From Pelagibacterium halotolerans B2 (GTDB lineage Bacteria; Pseudomonadota; Alphaproteobacteria; Rhizobiales; Devosiaceae): a DNA stretch of 64,000 bases. Made by a program: the position numbers and the translations under genes. Under the pieces are notes generated by a model. The model was not told where the DNA came from. It made no database searches and saw only the letters and a program-made list of their open reading frames with translations. Each line of letters begins with the position of its first letter. Within the stretch, counting starts at the first letter, position 1. The DNA is taken from assembly GCF_000230555.1 (NCBI RefSeq), contig NC_016078.1, positions 2,937,001-3,001,000 of the forward strand, read 5' to 3'. This document shows, in pieces, positions 1-9,312 of this stretch.

Positions 1-460
1 TGACCACATAGTCGATATTGGACCCCGCCTCCCCCACGGCGCCATCGACCAGCGCCAACTGCTCCTCGAGCGAAAGCCGCCCTGCATATTGGGGATGTTT
101 GGGATCGGCAACGAAGGTCAGGGTTTCAACCACCGCCCCACTGGCCAGCTTGGCCGGACGATGGGTTTCCAGATACACCATCGTCACCTGTTCGCGCGCC
201 CGCAGATAGTCGCGCACCTCGTCCCAATCGCCCTCGGCGATCTTGAACGCCATCCCCACGCACGCCCCGCCGCGCTCGAGCCCGAACACGAGGCCCGGCC
301 GCTCCACGGTCCCCCGATGCAGGTGCGAATAGATGCAAAGCCGCCGGTGCACGCCGCGCAACAGCGCCCGCTCGGCGCGCTCGAACACGAAACCGGGCCG
401 CCAGATCAGCGATCCGTAGCCGAAAACCCAGTGCGAGGATGGTTCGGAAGTCATGGACAT
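1..460 (-). CDS. ChaC-like gamma-glutamylcyclotransferase (C-terminus cut by window edge)
   Basis: The protein starts MSMTSEPSSHWVFGYGSLIW and continues RPGFVFERAERALLRG. The FGYGSLIWRP stretch is the conserved N-terminal loop of the ChaC gamma-glutamylcyclotransferase family, which in known members cleaves glutathione in the cytoplasm to 5-oxoproline and Cys-Gly. Further on, the YLETHRPAKL and YAGRLSLEEQL segments also fit the family. About 153 codons are visible; a typical ChaC has 180-220, so roughly the last 30-60 residues lie outside the window. Two in-frame ATGs (positions 460 and 454) are possible starts. The gene lies downstream of, and on the same strand as, the DUF2339 gene. Substrate specificity is inferred from the family only. 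Confidence 0.85.
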   Translation of the reverse strand, partial: MSMTSEPSSHWVFGYGSLIWRPGFVFERAERALLRGVHRRLCIYSHLHRGTVERPGLVFGLERGGACVGMAFKIAEGDWDEVRDYLRAREQVTMVYLETHRPAKLASGAVVETLTFVADPKHPQYAGRLSLEEQLALVDGAVGEAGSNIDYVV

Positions 461-503
461 GGAGCAAGATGTGGCACGCCCTTTGCGGGCGCGCAAGATG
501 GCC

Positions 504-3146
504 TCATGCCGGTGACGCACTCGCCTCCCCCGCGGCGCCGCCTTCCTGGCCATGGCGCCCGCCCACCCCGAAGACGAACCGCGCGTAAAACCAGCTCACC
601 CCCAGCAGCGCCAGTCCGAGCCCCAGAAACGAGCCGATCCGCCACAGCCCTTCCAGCCCGCCCATGTCGAAGACGAACAGCTTGCCCACCGTCGCCAGCG
701 CCACGGCCAGCGAGGCAATGCGGATGGCCTGCGCGTCGCGCGCCGTGCCCAGCCACAACAGCCCAAAGGCAAAGGCCAGCATGCCGCCCGTATAGCCGTA
801 ACGCTCGACCCGCAGCGTCTCGCCCTGCAACAGATCGGGGTGAAACCCGTGCCTTATGGTCACCAGCATCCAGACAAAGGCAGTAACCCCGCCAAGCGCC
901 TGGAACCCGATCCCGGCCCAACGCCCCGCTTCCCCGCCCGTCGGCTTTATGAGCCTGCCGATCACCACCAGCAACCCGCTGGCGAGGACCAGCGTCACGG
1001 TTGCAAGATTGAAAATGGCGATCCCCGCAATCTCCATGCGTGGCCAGAAATCGGTGACCGGCACGACCACCAGCCGCACAAGCGCCAGCCCGGCCAGAAC
1101 GGCAATGATCGATCCGCCCCAATAAAGCCCCTGCCGCCCAAACCGGGACGCCACCCAAAGCGCAGCAGCGGCTGTCCCCAGATGCAGCGGGAACCACAGC
1201 GGCCCGAAAACGAACACCGTGCGCACCGGATCGGCCCCCGCCAGCGGGGCAATGGCAAGATGCACCCCAAGCGCCAGCACCAAAAGCCCGGCGAAATCGA
1301 TGACGGCCACCAGCCTGTCGCGCACGGCAAGCGCAAACAGCGTTGCCCCGGTCACAAGCGCAACGCCGGGCACGATCAGCGTCTGCCAGGGCGCATCGTC
1401 GAGCGCCAGAACCGGAATGAACCGGCCATAGGGCCAGGACGTGATATCGCCCGCAAACTCGGTGGCAACCCCATGGCCCAGCGCAATCAGGCCCAGATAG
1501 CCAGCCACATAGACCATCGCCAGATAAAGCAGCGTGCGCACCCTGTAGCGCCAGAACACCAGCCCCAGCCCGGCCACCTGCAGCGCGGCCGAAAGCGCGT
1601 AATAACCCGGCTCGACGACAAGACCGATGGCCACCGACGCCAGCCCGCTCGCCCCCGCCGCCAGGGGCGGCGCGATCTGGCGCGAAGTGCTTGTGCCGCG
1701 CAGGGCAACAAGGATCGCAACGATCGCCACCGCCAGCCCCACGCAAAGGATCGCCCAGATTTGCGGAACGTCGCGCGCTCCCGCCCAGCCGTCGAAATCG
1801 ACGAGCGAGGAGAGAACGCTGACCATGAGGATCGCCACACCGGCGCTCGCCCAGATCCGCTGCGCCCGCCCCGCTGCGATATGGATCACCGCTGCGCCAA
1901 GCACAATCGGCAGCGCCGGGATCAGAACCCCCAGCCGCACCCCCGGCTCGGGATCGCGCCAGAGAACCAGCGCGACGACAAATCCCCCCATGGCGACCCC
2001 GGCCAGATCCATCCGTCGCGGCCGCAGCACCGATGCGATGGCCAAAAACGCCATCCAGGCCACAAAGCCCGGCCAGAACGCGGCGCCCGGCAGCGCCTCG
2101 ACCCCCAGCAAGATCAGCATCAGCGCCGAACCGCCCGCCGCGGCCACCGGACCATCGCGGCGCATGATGGCGATCCTTTCATCCGCCCGCGCCACAAGTT
2201 CGGCCGCCACCGGCGCCATGGCAATGGCCAGCAGCCACAGCGTCAGGTCGAGGCCGGAATCCCACCTCGGATTGTGGATGAAAAAGCCCCAGACCGCGCC
2301 CCACAGCAGCGCCAGCCCGCTCGAAAACAGCGCGCTCGTCCACCAGCCGCGCCACCCCGCCACCGCGTGAGACGCGACAAGCACCGTCGTCAGATAGGCC
2401 AAGAGCGTCCAGCCATCGGCCAATTCGCCCAAAAGGACCGGCGCCAGATATCCGCCGAGCAGCCCCAGCACCAGAACGAGTCGGCCAAAGACCAGCGCAA
2501 TGGCAATCGCCACGAGCCCCACCAGCCCGCTCCCGGCGGCACCCCAGAGCGGCGGCCAGAAGGCGAAAACCGCCGTCGCGAGATAGCATGTGGCATAGCC
2601 CAGCCCGATGGCCACGGCAGCCAGCGCGCCTGAAATCCGCCCCCAATTGGCAATTTTGCGCCAGCGCGCGAAAAACGCCGCCGCCAGAAATATTGCCGCA
2701 CCGGCCCCGCACGCCCACACCCTCACGGCGGGCGTAAAGACGCCCTGCTCCATGGCATAGCTGGCAAAAAGGAACGCCGCGAACAGCAACAAGGCCGCCC
2801 CGCCCCACACCGGCAGGCGCACCCCAAGCATATGCTCCCAGTTGAACCCGCGCTTTTCGGTCCCGGGCCCGCCCCCCGTTTCGCGCTCCTCCCCGACACC
2901 CGCCGCCACCCGCGCCTGTGCCGCCATCCATGGCCCCTGCGCGACATTGGAAGCCGGTTCGGGCTCGGCGGCCGGCTCCGCCGTAGGCGCCGCGCTTGCC
3001 GCTTCGCGCTCTGCGCTGTCATCGGCCCGTGCCGATGCCCCCGCTTCGAGCACGCCGACGCGCCTTTTGAGCGCCCTGATGTCCAGATGGGCCTGAAAGG
3101 CCATGAACGCCAGGATCAAGATGATGATGAGCAGATAATCAGCCAT
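504..3146 (-). CDS. DUF2339 multi-pass membrane protein
   Basis: This 880-residue protein begins MADYLLIIILILAFMAFQ with one membrane helix and then a short coiled-coil-like stretch (ALKRRVGVLEAGAS). An Ala/Glu/Pro-rich linker follows (to about residue 105), and then more than twenty hydrophobic helices up to the C-terminus. That architecture matches the DUF2339 family of inner-membrane proteins, whose function is unknown. I chose the ATG at 3146 because GGAGG lies just upstream; an in-frame extension to 3194 lacks such a site. The gene diverges from the DUF2125 gene with about 115 bp between starts, and is followed on the same strand by the ChaC-like gene. No catalytic motif is evident. Confidence 0.85.
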   Translation of the reverse strand: MADYLLIIILILAFMAFQAHLDIRALKRRVGVLEAGASARADDSAEREAASAAPTAEPAAEPEPASNVAQGPWMAAQARVAAGVGEERETGGGPGTEKRGFNWEHMLGVRLPVWGGAALLLFAAFLFASYAMEQGVFTPAVRVWACGAGAAIFLAAAFFARWRKIANWGRISGALAAVAIGLGYATCYLATAVFAFWPPLWGAAGSGLVGLVAIAIALVFGRLVLVLGLLGGYLAPVLLGELADGWTLLAYLTTVLVASHAVAGWRGWWTSALFSSGLALLWGAVWGFFIHNPRWDSGLDLTLWLLAIAMAPVAAELVARADERIAIMRRDGPVAAAGGSALMLILLGVEALPGAAFWPGFVAWMAFLAIASVLRPRRMDLAGVAMGGFVVALVLWRDPEPGVRLGVLIPALPIVLGAAVIHIAAGRAQRIWASAGVAILMVSVLSSLVDFDGWAGARDVPQIWAILCVGLAVAIVAILVALRGTSTSRQIAPPLAAGASGLASVAIGLVVEPGYYALSAALQVAGLGLVFWRYRVRTLLYLAMVYVAGYLGLIALGHGVATEFAGDITSWPYGRFIPVLALDDAPWQTLIVPGVALVTGATLFALAVRDRLVAVIDFAGLLVLALGVHLAIAPLAGADPVRTVFVFGPLWFPLHLGTAAAALWVASRFGRQGLYWGGSIIAVLAGLALVRLVVVPVTDFWPRMEIAGIAIFNLATVTLVLASGLLVVIGRLIKPTGGEAGRWAGIGFQALGGVTAFVWMLVTIRHGFHPDLLQGETLRVERYGYTGGMLAFAFGLLWLGTARDAQAIRIASLAVALATVGKLFVFDMGGLEGLWRIGSFLGLGLALLGVSWFYARFVFGVGGRHGQEGGAAGEASASPA

Positions 3147-3261
3147 GCGTCCTCCGGCTGTTCTTGTAGCAGCCGCAGCCAGAGCCGCAACCACCCACCG
3201 CTCGCAGGTGCCTGCGCAATTGCCTCATGACGGACACGCGCGAACCCTATATGAAGCGCCT

Positions 3262-4230
3262 ATGAAGCGTTTTGTCATAATGATCGTCGCCGTTGTCGCC
3301 GTCTCGGTTCTCTGGATGGGTGGCTGGTTCTATATCGCCGGGCAGATCCGGGCCGAAATTGGCTATCTGGCCCAGGCCGATGGCGTCACCCAGCCACGGC
3401 TGGTCTGCGACAGGCTCGATATCGGCGGCGCGCCCTTTTCCTTTTCCCCCCGCTGCACCGATGCGCGGATCACCTCGGGCGATGTGACGGTCGAACTGGC
3501 CGCCATCACCGGTACGGCGCTGTTTTATACCCCCACTCATATCCAGCTCTTTGCCACCGGCCCCGCCCGCATCGCCGACGCCTTCACCGGCGCCACCCAG
3601 GAGGTCCGCTGGTCCAATCTCCATGCCAGCCTGCGGCTCGATGACGGCATGATCGAGCGTTTTTCGGCCCTCGCCGACGATCTGGTCTATGCCGACATGC
3701 TGATCGGGGAGACGGTGATCGGCACTGCCGCTCACGGCGAAATCCACCTGCTCGACGCCACCCCCGCCGATTCCCCACCGGGCACCGGCGCCATCTTCGA
3801 TGCCTACGTGACCCTCGAAGACGTCACAAGCCAGACCAACGACATCGCCAATGGCCGGCTTGTCGTCGATGCGCGGCTGTCCGGCCTGCCCGATCCTGCC
3901 CTCTGGGGCGATCCTCAGGTGCTCGGCTTCTGGCAGGCGCTGGGCGGCGAACTTGCGCTGCGCAGCATCGAAGCGAGCGCCGACGGGCTTTCCCTCACCG
4001 CCCAGGGCGCCGCCAGCCTCACCGATGCCGGCCTCGTCAACGGCAATCTCGAAATCGCCTCGCAGGGCGTTGCCGACCGTATAGCGACGCTGGTCGGCGA
4101 CCCCTCTGTGGCCCGGATCGTGCTTGGAAGTCCCGGCGAGGACGGCGTCTCCCATCAGACCTTGCAGGTCAGCGACGGCACCGTGGTGGTCGGCATCATC
4201 CCCGTCGCCAGCCTGCCGCCGCTATTCTGA
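3262..4230 (+). CDS. DUF2125 domain-containing membrane-anchored protein
   Basis: The 322-residue product starts MKRFVIMIVAVVAVSVLWMG, a single N-terminal signal-anchor helix, so the rest is probably periplasmic. The body contains a conserved cysteine pair (RLVCDRLDIGG and FSPRCTDARI) and a beta-rich fold (AAITGTALFYTPTHIQLFATG). These features fit DUF2125, an alphaproteobacterial family of unknown function. The reading frame is open from 3145, but the ATG at 3262 places the membrane anchor at the N-terminus and is preferred. Its stop overlaps the convergent tyrC stop by 9 bp. DUF2125 genes commonly neighbour the hisC-tyrC pair in this order (general knowledge). No function is proposed. Confidence 0.8.
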   Translation: MKRFVIMIVAVVAVSVLWMGGWFYIAGQIRAEIGYLAQADGVTQPRLVCDRLDIGGAPFSFSPRCTDARITSGDVTVELAAITGTALFYTPTHIQLFATGPARIADAFTGATQEVRWSNLHASLRLDDGMIERFSALADDLVYADMLIGETVIGTAAHGEIHLLDATPADSPPGTGAIFDAYVTLEDVTSQTNDIANGRLVVDARLSGLPDPALWGDPQVLGFWQALGGELALRSIEASADGLSLTAQGAASLTDAGLVNGNLEIASQGVADRIATLVGDPSVARIVLGSPGEDGVSHQTLQVSDGTVVVGIIPVASLPPLF

Positions 4231-5157
4231 GCCGGGCTCGGCGGGCTTTGCGTCCCCATGCGGACGCCCGAAATCGGGCGCCGCGGTTTCCTGTCCTGCA
4301 GCAATGATCGAGCGGCGCACCGCCCGCGTGCGGGTAAAGAGCGTTTCCAGCGCCTCCCCATCCCCGACCCGCACCGCGCGCTGAAGCACCGAAAGGTCCT
4401 CCAGAAATCGCCCGAGCATTTCGAGCACCGCGTCGCGATTGGTCAGGAACACGTCGCGCCACATCACCGGATCGGACGCCGCGATTCGGGTGAAATCGCG
4501 AAAGCCCGACGCCGAAAACTTGATGACTTCCGATTTAGTATCCTGTTCGAGATCGTCCACCGTCCCAACGATATTGTAGGCAACAAGGTGCGGCACATGG
4601 CTGGTGATCGCCAGCACCATGTCGTGATGGCCCGGGCTCATCGCCTCGACGTTCGACCCCAGCCCCTTCCAGAACGCGCTCAGCGTTTCCACCGCGCCGG
4701 GGTCGGTTCCCTCCGGTGGCGTCAGAACGCACCAGCGGTTTTCAAAAAGATCGGCAAACCCAGCCGATGGCCCCGAATGCTCGGTGCCCGCCAAAGGGTG
4801 GCCCGGCACGAAATGAACGCCCGCCGGTACATGCGGTCCCACCACGTCGACAACATGACCCTTGACCGAACCCACATCGGAAAGGATCGCGCCCGGTTTG
4901 AGATGGGGTGCAATCTGTTTGGCTATCGCCTCATAACTCCCCACCGGCGAGCACAGGATCACAAGATCGGCGTCCTTGACCGCCTCGGCGGCGTCGGTCG
5001 TATAGATATCCCCCAGCCCCAGCGCCCGCGCTTCATCGAGCGTTTCGGCCCGCCGCGTCGAAATGGCAATGGTCTTGGCCAGCCCGGCCCGCCGCGCGCC
5101 GCGCGCGATCGAGGACCCGATCAGCCCGATACCGATAAGGGCGAGTTTTTCAATCAT
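4222..5157 (-). CDS. tyrC: Prephenate/arogenate dehydrogenase (TyrA/TyrC family)
   Basis: This 311-residue cytoplasmic enzyme would oxidatively decarboxylate prephenate or arogenate with NAD(P) in tyrosine synthesis. The N-terminus carries the Rossmann motif GIGLIGSS (residues 8-15). The family signatures DVGSVKG, VPGHPLAGTEHSG and the helical-domain stretch LAITSHVPHLVAYN follow in order. Length fits the monofunctional form; no chorismate-mutase or ACT domain is attached. The start codon overlaps the hisC stop by 4 bp (ATGA), so the two are translationally coupled. The tyrC name follows use in related bacteria where this gene follows hisC. Whether prephenate or arogenate is preferred cannot be read from sequence. 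Confidence 0.93.
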   Translation of the reverse strand: MIEKLALIGIGLIGSSIARGARRAGLAKTIAISTRRAETLDEARALGLGDIYTTDAAEAVKDADLVILCSPVGSYEAIAKQIAPHLKPGAILSDVGSVKGHVVDVVGPHVPAGVHFVPGHPLAGTEHSGPSAGFADLFENRWCVLTPPEGTDPGAVETLSAFWKGLGSNVEAMSPGHHDMVLAITSHVPHLVAYNIVGTVDDLEQDTKSEVIKFSASGFRDFTRIAASDPVMWRDVFLTNRDAVLEMLGRFLEDLSVLQRAVRVGDGEALETLFTRTRAVRRSIIAAGQETAAPDFGRPHGDAKPAEPGSE

Positions 5158-6248
5158 TGTCCGTCCATGAAATCTTTAAGTGTCGTGGCGACAGCCTTCA
5201 TCGCCGCTTCGCTGCCGATCGAAATGCGCAAACCGTTGGCAATCCCATAGCCACCCATTTCCCGCACCACCAGCCCGCGTTCGAGCAGCGCGCCATTGGC
5301 CGCCCTGGCCGCCTCGGCATCGGCAAACAGAACGAGGATGAAATTGCCCTGGCTGGGCAGAACCCGCAGCCGGTTCGAGCCGATTTCTTCGCTCAGCCAC
5401 ACCCGCCATTTGTCATTGTGCGCGCGCAGCGCCTTGGTGAACGCAACGTCCCGCGTCGCCGCTTCCGCCGCCACCTGGCCCAGCACCGATACGTTGAACG
5501 GGCCCCGGATCCTGTTGACCGCATCGACCAGATGGGCCGGGCCATAAAGCCAGCCCACCCGCGCCGCCGCCAGTCCCATCTTGGAAAACGTTCTGACCAT
5601 CACGACATTTTCGCTGCGCTCGACCAGCGAAATCCCCACCCCGTAATCGGCCGCCGTCACATATTCGGCATAGGCGGAATCGATCACCAGCAGCACATTC
5701 GCCGGCAGCCCGGCATGCAGCCGATCCAGCTCCTCGGCAGTAAGGTACGTGCCCGTCGGGTTGTTGGGATTGGCCAGAAAGACGATTTTCGTCTTGTTCG
5801 TCACCGCCGCCAGAATGGCATCCACATCGGCGCAATAATCGGTTTCCGGCGCCACCACGGGCGTCCCGCCCGCCGCGCGGGTGATGATGGGATAGACCAT
5901 GAACCCGTATTGGCTCATCACCGCCTCGTCCCCGTCCCCGATATAGGTCTGGGCCAGAAGATGGAGCACTTCGTCCGAACCGGCGCCCACCACGATCCGC
6001 TCAGGATCGATGCCATGCACCTCCCCCAGCGCCGCGCGGAGTTCGCGCGATGAGCCTTCGGGATAGATCTCGAGCTTTTCGGCAGCCGCCTTCACCGCCT
6101 CGATGGCTTTCGGGCTCGCCCCGAGCGGGGATTCATTGGCCGAGAGCTTGATCGTGTCGCCCGCCTTCTTGCCCGGCGCGCTCGAGCGGCCCGGCACATA
6201 GGGGGCAATGGTCAAAATCCCCGGCTGCGGAACGGGTCTGTCACTCAT
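5154..6248 (-). CDS. hisC: Histidinol-phosphate aminotransferase
   Basis: A 364-residue class I/II PLP aminotransferase. It converts imidazole-acetol phosphate to histidinol phosphate in histidine synthesis, and members paired with tyrC often also act on aromatic keto acids. Visible signatures are LSANESPLGASP near the N-terminus, FLANPNNPTGT in the middle, the PLP-lysine region TFSKMGLAAARVGW, and the C-terminal arginine region NGLRISIGS. It overlaps tyrC by 4 bp and is the first gene of the two-gene unit. The pairing suggests a dual role in histidine and phenylalanine/tyrosine transamination, which is inference. Confidence 0.93.
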   Translation of the reverse strand: MSDRPVPQPGILTIAPYVPGRSSAPGKKAGDTIKLSANESPLGASPKAIEAVKAAAEKLEIYPEGSSRELRAALGEVHGIDPERIVVGAGSDEVLHLLAQTYIGDGDEAVMSQYGFMVYPIITRAAGGTPVVAPETDYCADVDAILAAVTNKTKIVFLANPNNPTGTYLTAEELDRLHAGLPANVLLVIDSAYAEYVTAADYGVGISLVERSENVVMVRTFSKMGLAAARVGWLYGPAHLVDAVNRIRGPFNVSVLGQVAAEAATRDVAFTKALRAHNDKWRVWLSEEIGSNRLRVLPSQGNFILVLFADAEAARAANGALLERGLVVREMGGYGIANGLRISIGSEAAMKAVATTLKDFMDGQ

Positions 6249-6426
6249 GGCGCTTCACACAATTGAGACTGGTGTACCCCCTGTTACGGGGCCGCGCGGA
6301 CCATAGTGAAAGGGACACCCTAAAGCAATCGCCTCCAATAGCGGTCCCGACACCATTGGCGGTTGATCGGCGCCGGTCATGGCGGCATGATTGGCACCCG
6401 CATCGTTCCGATTTCAAGGCCAGCCC

Positions 6427-7062
6427 ATGACATCCACCGAAACCGAACCCACGCCCGTGGAGGTTCAGATCGGTGGCCTGCTCGACGCCCTCCACGCCTC
6501 CCAGCAAAAGCCCGATCCACGCTTCACCGTCGCCAGCCTCATCGCCGCGCTCGGCGTTCATTCCCATATCGTTGTGATTCTGGTCTTTTCCGTCCTCAAC
6601 ATGGTGCCCGGCCCGCCCGGCTATGGCGGCACCATCGCCTTTGCCATGATCGGCATTGCCCTTGCCATGCTGGTCAATGCGCCCCTTACGCTGCCGGGCT
6701 GGATCAGGCGGCGCAAGCTTCCCGCAAAAGCGCTGATGCGCGTGACCAAACTCTTTGCCCGCATGGCCGGCCTCATGGGCCGCTTTTCGCGCCCGCGCCT
6801 GAAAATGGCATCCGCCCCTGCGCTTCGTCCCGCCCTGGCCCTGTTCGTCATCGCCGTCAGCCTGCCCATGATGCTGCCCATCCCCTTCATCAACGCCGTG
6901 CCCAACACAGGTATCTGCATTTTGTGCCTGGGCTGGATCAACCGCGACGCCTTCGTCATCGTCGCCGGCATCGTCATCGCGCTGGTCGGGCTCACAATCG
7001 CCGGAGCCGCCATCTGGGGCGCCTGGCATCTGGCAAATGCCGCCGTCGGAGCCGTGCAATGA
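6427..7062 (+). CDS. ExoD-family membrane protein
   Basis: The 211-residue product has about four to five hydrophobic helices, with the motif FSVLNMVPGPPGYG after the first and LPIPFINAVPNTGICILCLG further on. These fit the ExoD family, named after a rhizobial gene affecting exopolysaccharide production and alkaline tolerance; its biochemical role is unknown. The ATG at 6427 is preferred over an in-frame ATG at 6391 because AAGG lies upstream and the alignable sequence begins after it. The stop codon overlaps the start of the next gene by 4 bp, so the pair is probably co-translated. Confidence 0.85.
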   Translation: MTSTETEPTPVEVQIGGLLDALHASQQKPDPRFTVASLIAALGVHSHIVVILVFSVLNMVPGPPGYGGTIAFAMIGIALAMLVNAPLTLPGWIRRRKLPAKALMRVTKLFARMAGLMGRFSRPRLKMASAPALRPALALFVIAVSLPMMLPIPFINAVPNTGICILCLGWINRDAFVIVAGIVIALVGLTIAGAAIWGAWHLANAAVGAVQ

Positions 7063-8789
7063 TGCCGGTCTTCGGGCCCATCAGGCCGCTCCGCCACTTC
7101 GTCCTCGGCCAGCCCGCCGGCGGCGTGTTTCTGGGCCTTGTCTTCTTCGCGCTTTCGCTCACCCCCTCGCTCATCCCCCGCCATTTCCTCATCCAGGGCA
7201 TATTGTCGGGCTGCGTCTTTGCCGCCGGTTACGGCATCGGCGTCTTTCTCGAATGGCTCTGGAACTTCATGGGGCTCAAACCCCCGCCCCGCCGCTGGGT
7301 CCGGTACGCCCAATGGGCGATGATCGGCACGGGAGCAGCCTTCGCATTTATTTGCCTGTGGCTCTCGACCGGTTGGCAGAATTCGATCCGGGCGGTGATG
7401 GACATGCCCTCGGTCGAATCCAACCAGCCCATCTATGTCGTTGCCATCGCCATTGTGCCCGCCCTGATCCTCATCGCCCTGGGCACGCTGATCGTCTCGG
7501 GCGTCCGGCTGGTCTCGGGCTGGCTGCGGCTCATCATTCCCCCGCGCGTCGCGCTGGTGGGCGGCATAATCGTTGTGATGATCGTCACCAACATCACGGT
7601 CAATGGCGTGTTGGGCCGCTGGGCCTTTGCCGCCGCCGACCGGTTCTACGCCAATCTCGACACCCTCGCCGGCGCCTATGAGGAACAGCCCACCGACCCC
7701 CTGCGCTCGGGCAGCGCCGCCTCGCTCGTCAGTTGGTCGACCATCGGTCTCGACGCCCGCGTCTATGTTCAGTCGGGGCCCACCGCCGCCGAAATCGAAG
7801 CGATAACCGATAAGCCCGCCATCGATCCCCTGCGCGTCTATGTCGGGTTGCGCTCGGCCGAAACCGTCGAGCAGCGCGCCCGCCTCGCGCTCGCCGAAAT
7901 GCTGCGGGTCGGCGCCTTCGAACGTTCGGTTCTCGTGCTCATCATGCCCGTGGGCACCGGCTGGGTTCAGCCTCCCGCCATCGATACGCTCGAATTCCTC
8001 CATGGGGGCGACGTGGCCAGCGTCGCCCTGCAATATTCCTATCTCACCAGTTGGCTGTCGCTGGTGTCCGAACCCGATGTGGGGGTCGAATCCGCCCGCG
8101 CCCTGTTCGACATCGTCTATCGCTACTGGTCCACCCTGCCCGTCGAGACCCGTCCCGAACTCTACCTGCATGGCCTCAGCCTCGGCGCCTATTCCTCCCA
8201 GGCCTCGATCAACCTTTTCGATATTCTTTCAAACCCCATCGCAGGGGCGCTCTGGGTCGGCCCGCCCTTTGCCAGCCAGATCTGGCGCGAGGTGACCGGC
8301 GCGCGCAATCCGCTGAGCCCCGCCTGGCTGCCGCAAGTGGGCGACGGCTCGATCGTGCGCTACGCCAACCAGTTTTCCGGCCTTGAAGCCGATGGCCGGA
8401 CCTGGGGGCCGCTGCGCCTGTTCTACCTCCAATACGGTTCGGACCCCGTGGTGTTTTTCGATCCGGGCATGATCTATCGCAGCCCCGCCTGGCTCGACGG
8501 GCAGCGCGCGCCCGATGTCTCGGCGGCACTCAACTGGTATCCGGTCGTCACCTTCCTTCAACTGGCCTTCGATCTCGTCCTCGCCCAGACCTCCCCGGTC
8601 GGCTATGGCCACGTCTATGCACCCCAGCACTATCTCAAGGCCTGGATCGAGGTGACAGAGCCCGAGGGCTGGACCCGGGCCGAACTCGACACCCTCACCG
8701 AGCGCCTCACCCGCACCGGCACCTATCGCGATATCGTGGGCGGCTGGTTCCGCGAGCCGGCCATTGCCTTGGCGCGACCCGGTCAATAA
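7059..8789 (+). CDS. Membrane-anchored alpha/beta-hydrolase (Abhydrolase_9 / DUF2319 type)
   Basis: A 576-residue protein. The first ~220 residues hold several membrane helices (for example GVFLGLVFFALSLTPSLIP and IYVVAIAIVPALILIALGTL). The rest is a soluble alpha/beta-hydrolase-like domain with the nucleophile elbow LHGLSLGAYSSQ (GxSxG). Domain order and length fit the Pfam families Abhydrolase_9_N plus Abhydrolase_9, which are of unknown substrate. Although the frame is open from 6363, the ATG at 7059, overlapping the exoD-like stop (ATGA), gives the correct family N-terminus (MMPVFGPIRPLRHFVLGQ). The tight overlap suggests the two membrane proteins act together. Confidence 0.85.
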   Translation: MMPVFGPIRPLRHFVLGQPAGGVFLGLVFFALSLTPSLIPRHFLIQGILSGCVFAAGYGIGVFLEWLWNFMGLKPPPRRWVRYAQWAMIGTGAAFAFICLWLSTGWQNSIRAVMDMPSVESNQPIYVVAIAIVPALILIALGTLIVSGVRLVSGWLRLIIPPRVALVGGIIVVMIVTNITVNGVLGRWAFAAADRFYANLDTLAGAYEEQPTDPLRSGSAASLVSWSTIGLDARVYVQSGPTAAEIEAITDKPAIDPLRVYVGLRSAETVEQRARLALAEMLRVGAFERSVLVLIMPVGTGWVQPPAIDTLEFLHGGDVASVALQYSYLTSWLSLVSEPDVGVESARALFDIVYRYWSTLPVETRPELYLHGLSLGAYSSQASINLFDILSNPIAGALWVGPPFASQIWREVTGARNPLSPAWLPQVGDGSIVRYANQFSGLEADGRTWGPLRLFYLQYGSDPVVFFDPGMIYRSPAWLDGQRAPDVSAALNWYPVVTFLQLAFDLVLAQTSPVGYGHVYAPQHYLKAWIEVTEPEGWTRAELDTLTERLTRTGTYRDIVGGWFREPAIALARPGQ

Positions 8790-8823
8790 GCTCGCACAGT
8801 CCCATCATCTGAAAGCTGACGAA

Positions 8824-9195
8824 ATGATCCATGCAGTCCTCTGGCAACGCATCGAGGGATTTGCCGTCCTGGCGGCGGGCCTTGCCCTTTTCGTCCATCT
8901 CAACGACGCACTGCCATGGTGGGCTGCCCTTTTGATCTTTTTTGCCCCGGACCTGAGCTTTATCGCCTATGCCCTCGGCCCGCGCGTCGGCGCGTTCTGC
9001 TACAATCTCGTCCACATCTACGGCCTGGGCGCCGCCCTGCTGGCCATCGGCCTTCTGGCCGCTGTGCCGCTGGCCGCTGCGCTCGGCGCGCTCTGGCTGG
9101 CCCATTGCGGCCTCGACCGCATGCTCGGCTACGGCCTGAAATCGCCCGAGGGGTTTTCCATTACCCATCTGGGCCGCATCGGCAGGCAGAAATAG
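8824..9195 (+). CDS. DUF4260 small membrane protein
   Basis: A 123-residue protein with about four hydrophobic segments (FAVLAAGLALFVHL, ALLIFFAPDLSFIAYALG, YGLGAALLAIGLLAAV, ALGALWLAHCGLDRMLGYG). The APDLSFIAYALGP and HCGLDRMLGYGLK stretches match the DUF4260 family, function unknown. The start at 8824 (MIHAVLWQR) is preferred; an upstream ATG at 8764 would overlap the hydrolase gene. It follows that gene by 34 bp and may be in its operon. A tandem palindromic repeat lies immediately downstream. Confidence 0.75.
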   Translation: MIHAVLWQRIEGFAVLAAGLALFVHLNDALPWWAALLIFFAPDLSFIAYALGPRVGAFCYNLVHIYGLGAALLAIGLLAAVPLAAALGALWLAHCGLDRMLGYGLKSPEGFSITHLGRIGRQK

Positions 9196-9200
9196 CCGAA

Positions 9201-9303
9201 GCGCTTCCAGGATAAGTGGCTACCGGTTATCCGGTTCGGAAGCGCGACAAGACTTGGAGCGCTTCCAGGATAAGTGGCTGGCGCTTATCCGGTTCGGAAG
9301 CGC
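9201..9303. repeat. Tandem pair of palindromic RIME-like elements
   Basis: Two near-identical 45-bp palindromes occur in tandem with a 58-bp period (9201-9245 and 9259-9303). Each has arms GCGCTTCC and GGAAGCGC around an inner GGATAA/TTATCC pair. They belong to the same family as the elements near 12.7, 15.0, 22.2, 34.0, 39.1, 42.8 and 49.8 kb. They lie between the DUF4260 stop and the binding-protein remnant. Confidence 0.9.
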
Positions 9304-9312
9304 TGAAATGCG

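Noticed and set aside
552..2633. Long plus-strand open frame opposite the DUF2339 gene
   Set aside because: It has the low-complexity Arg/Pro/His/Gln composition typical of antisense frames in GC-rich genes, while the minus frame encodes a clear membrane protein.
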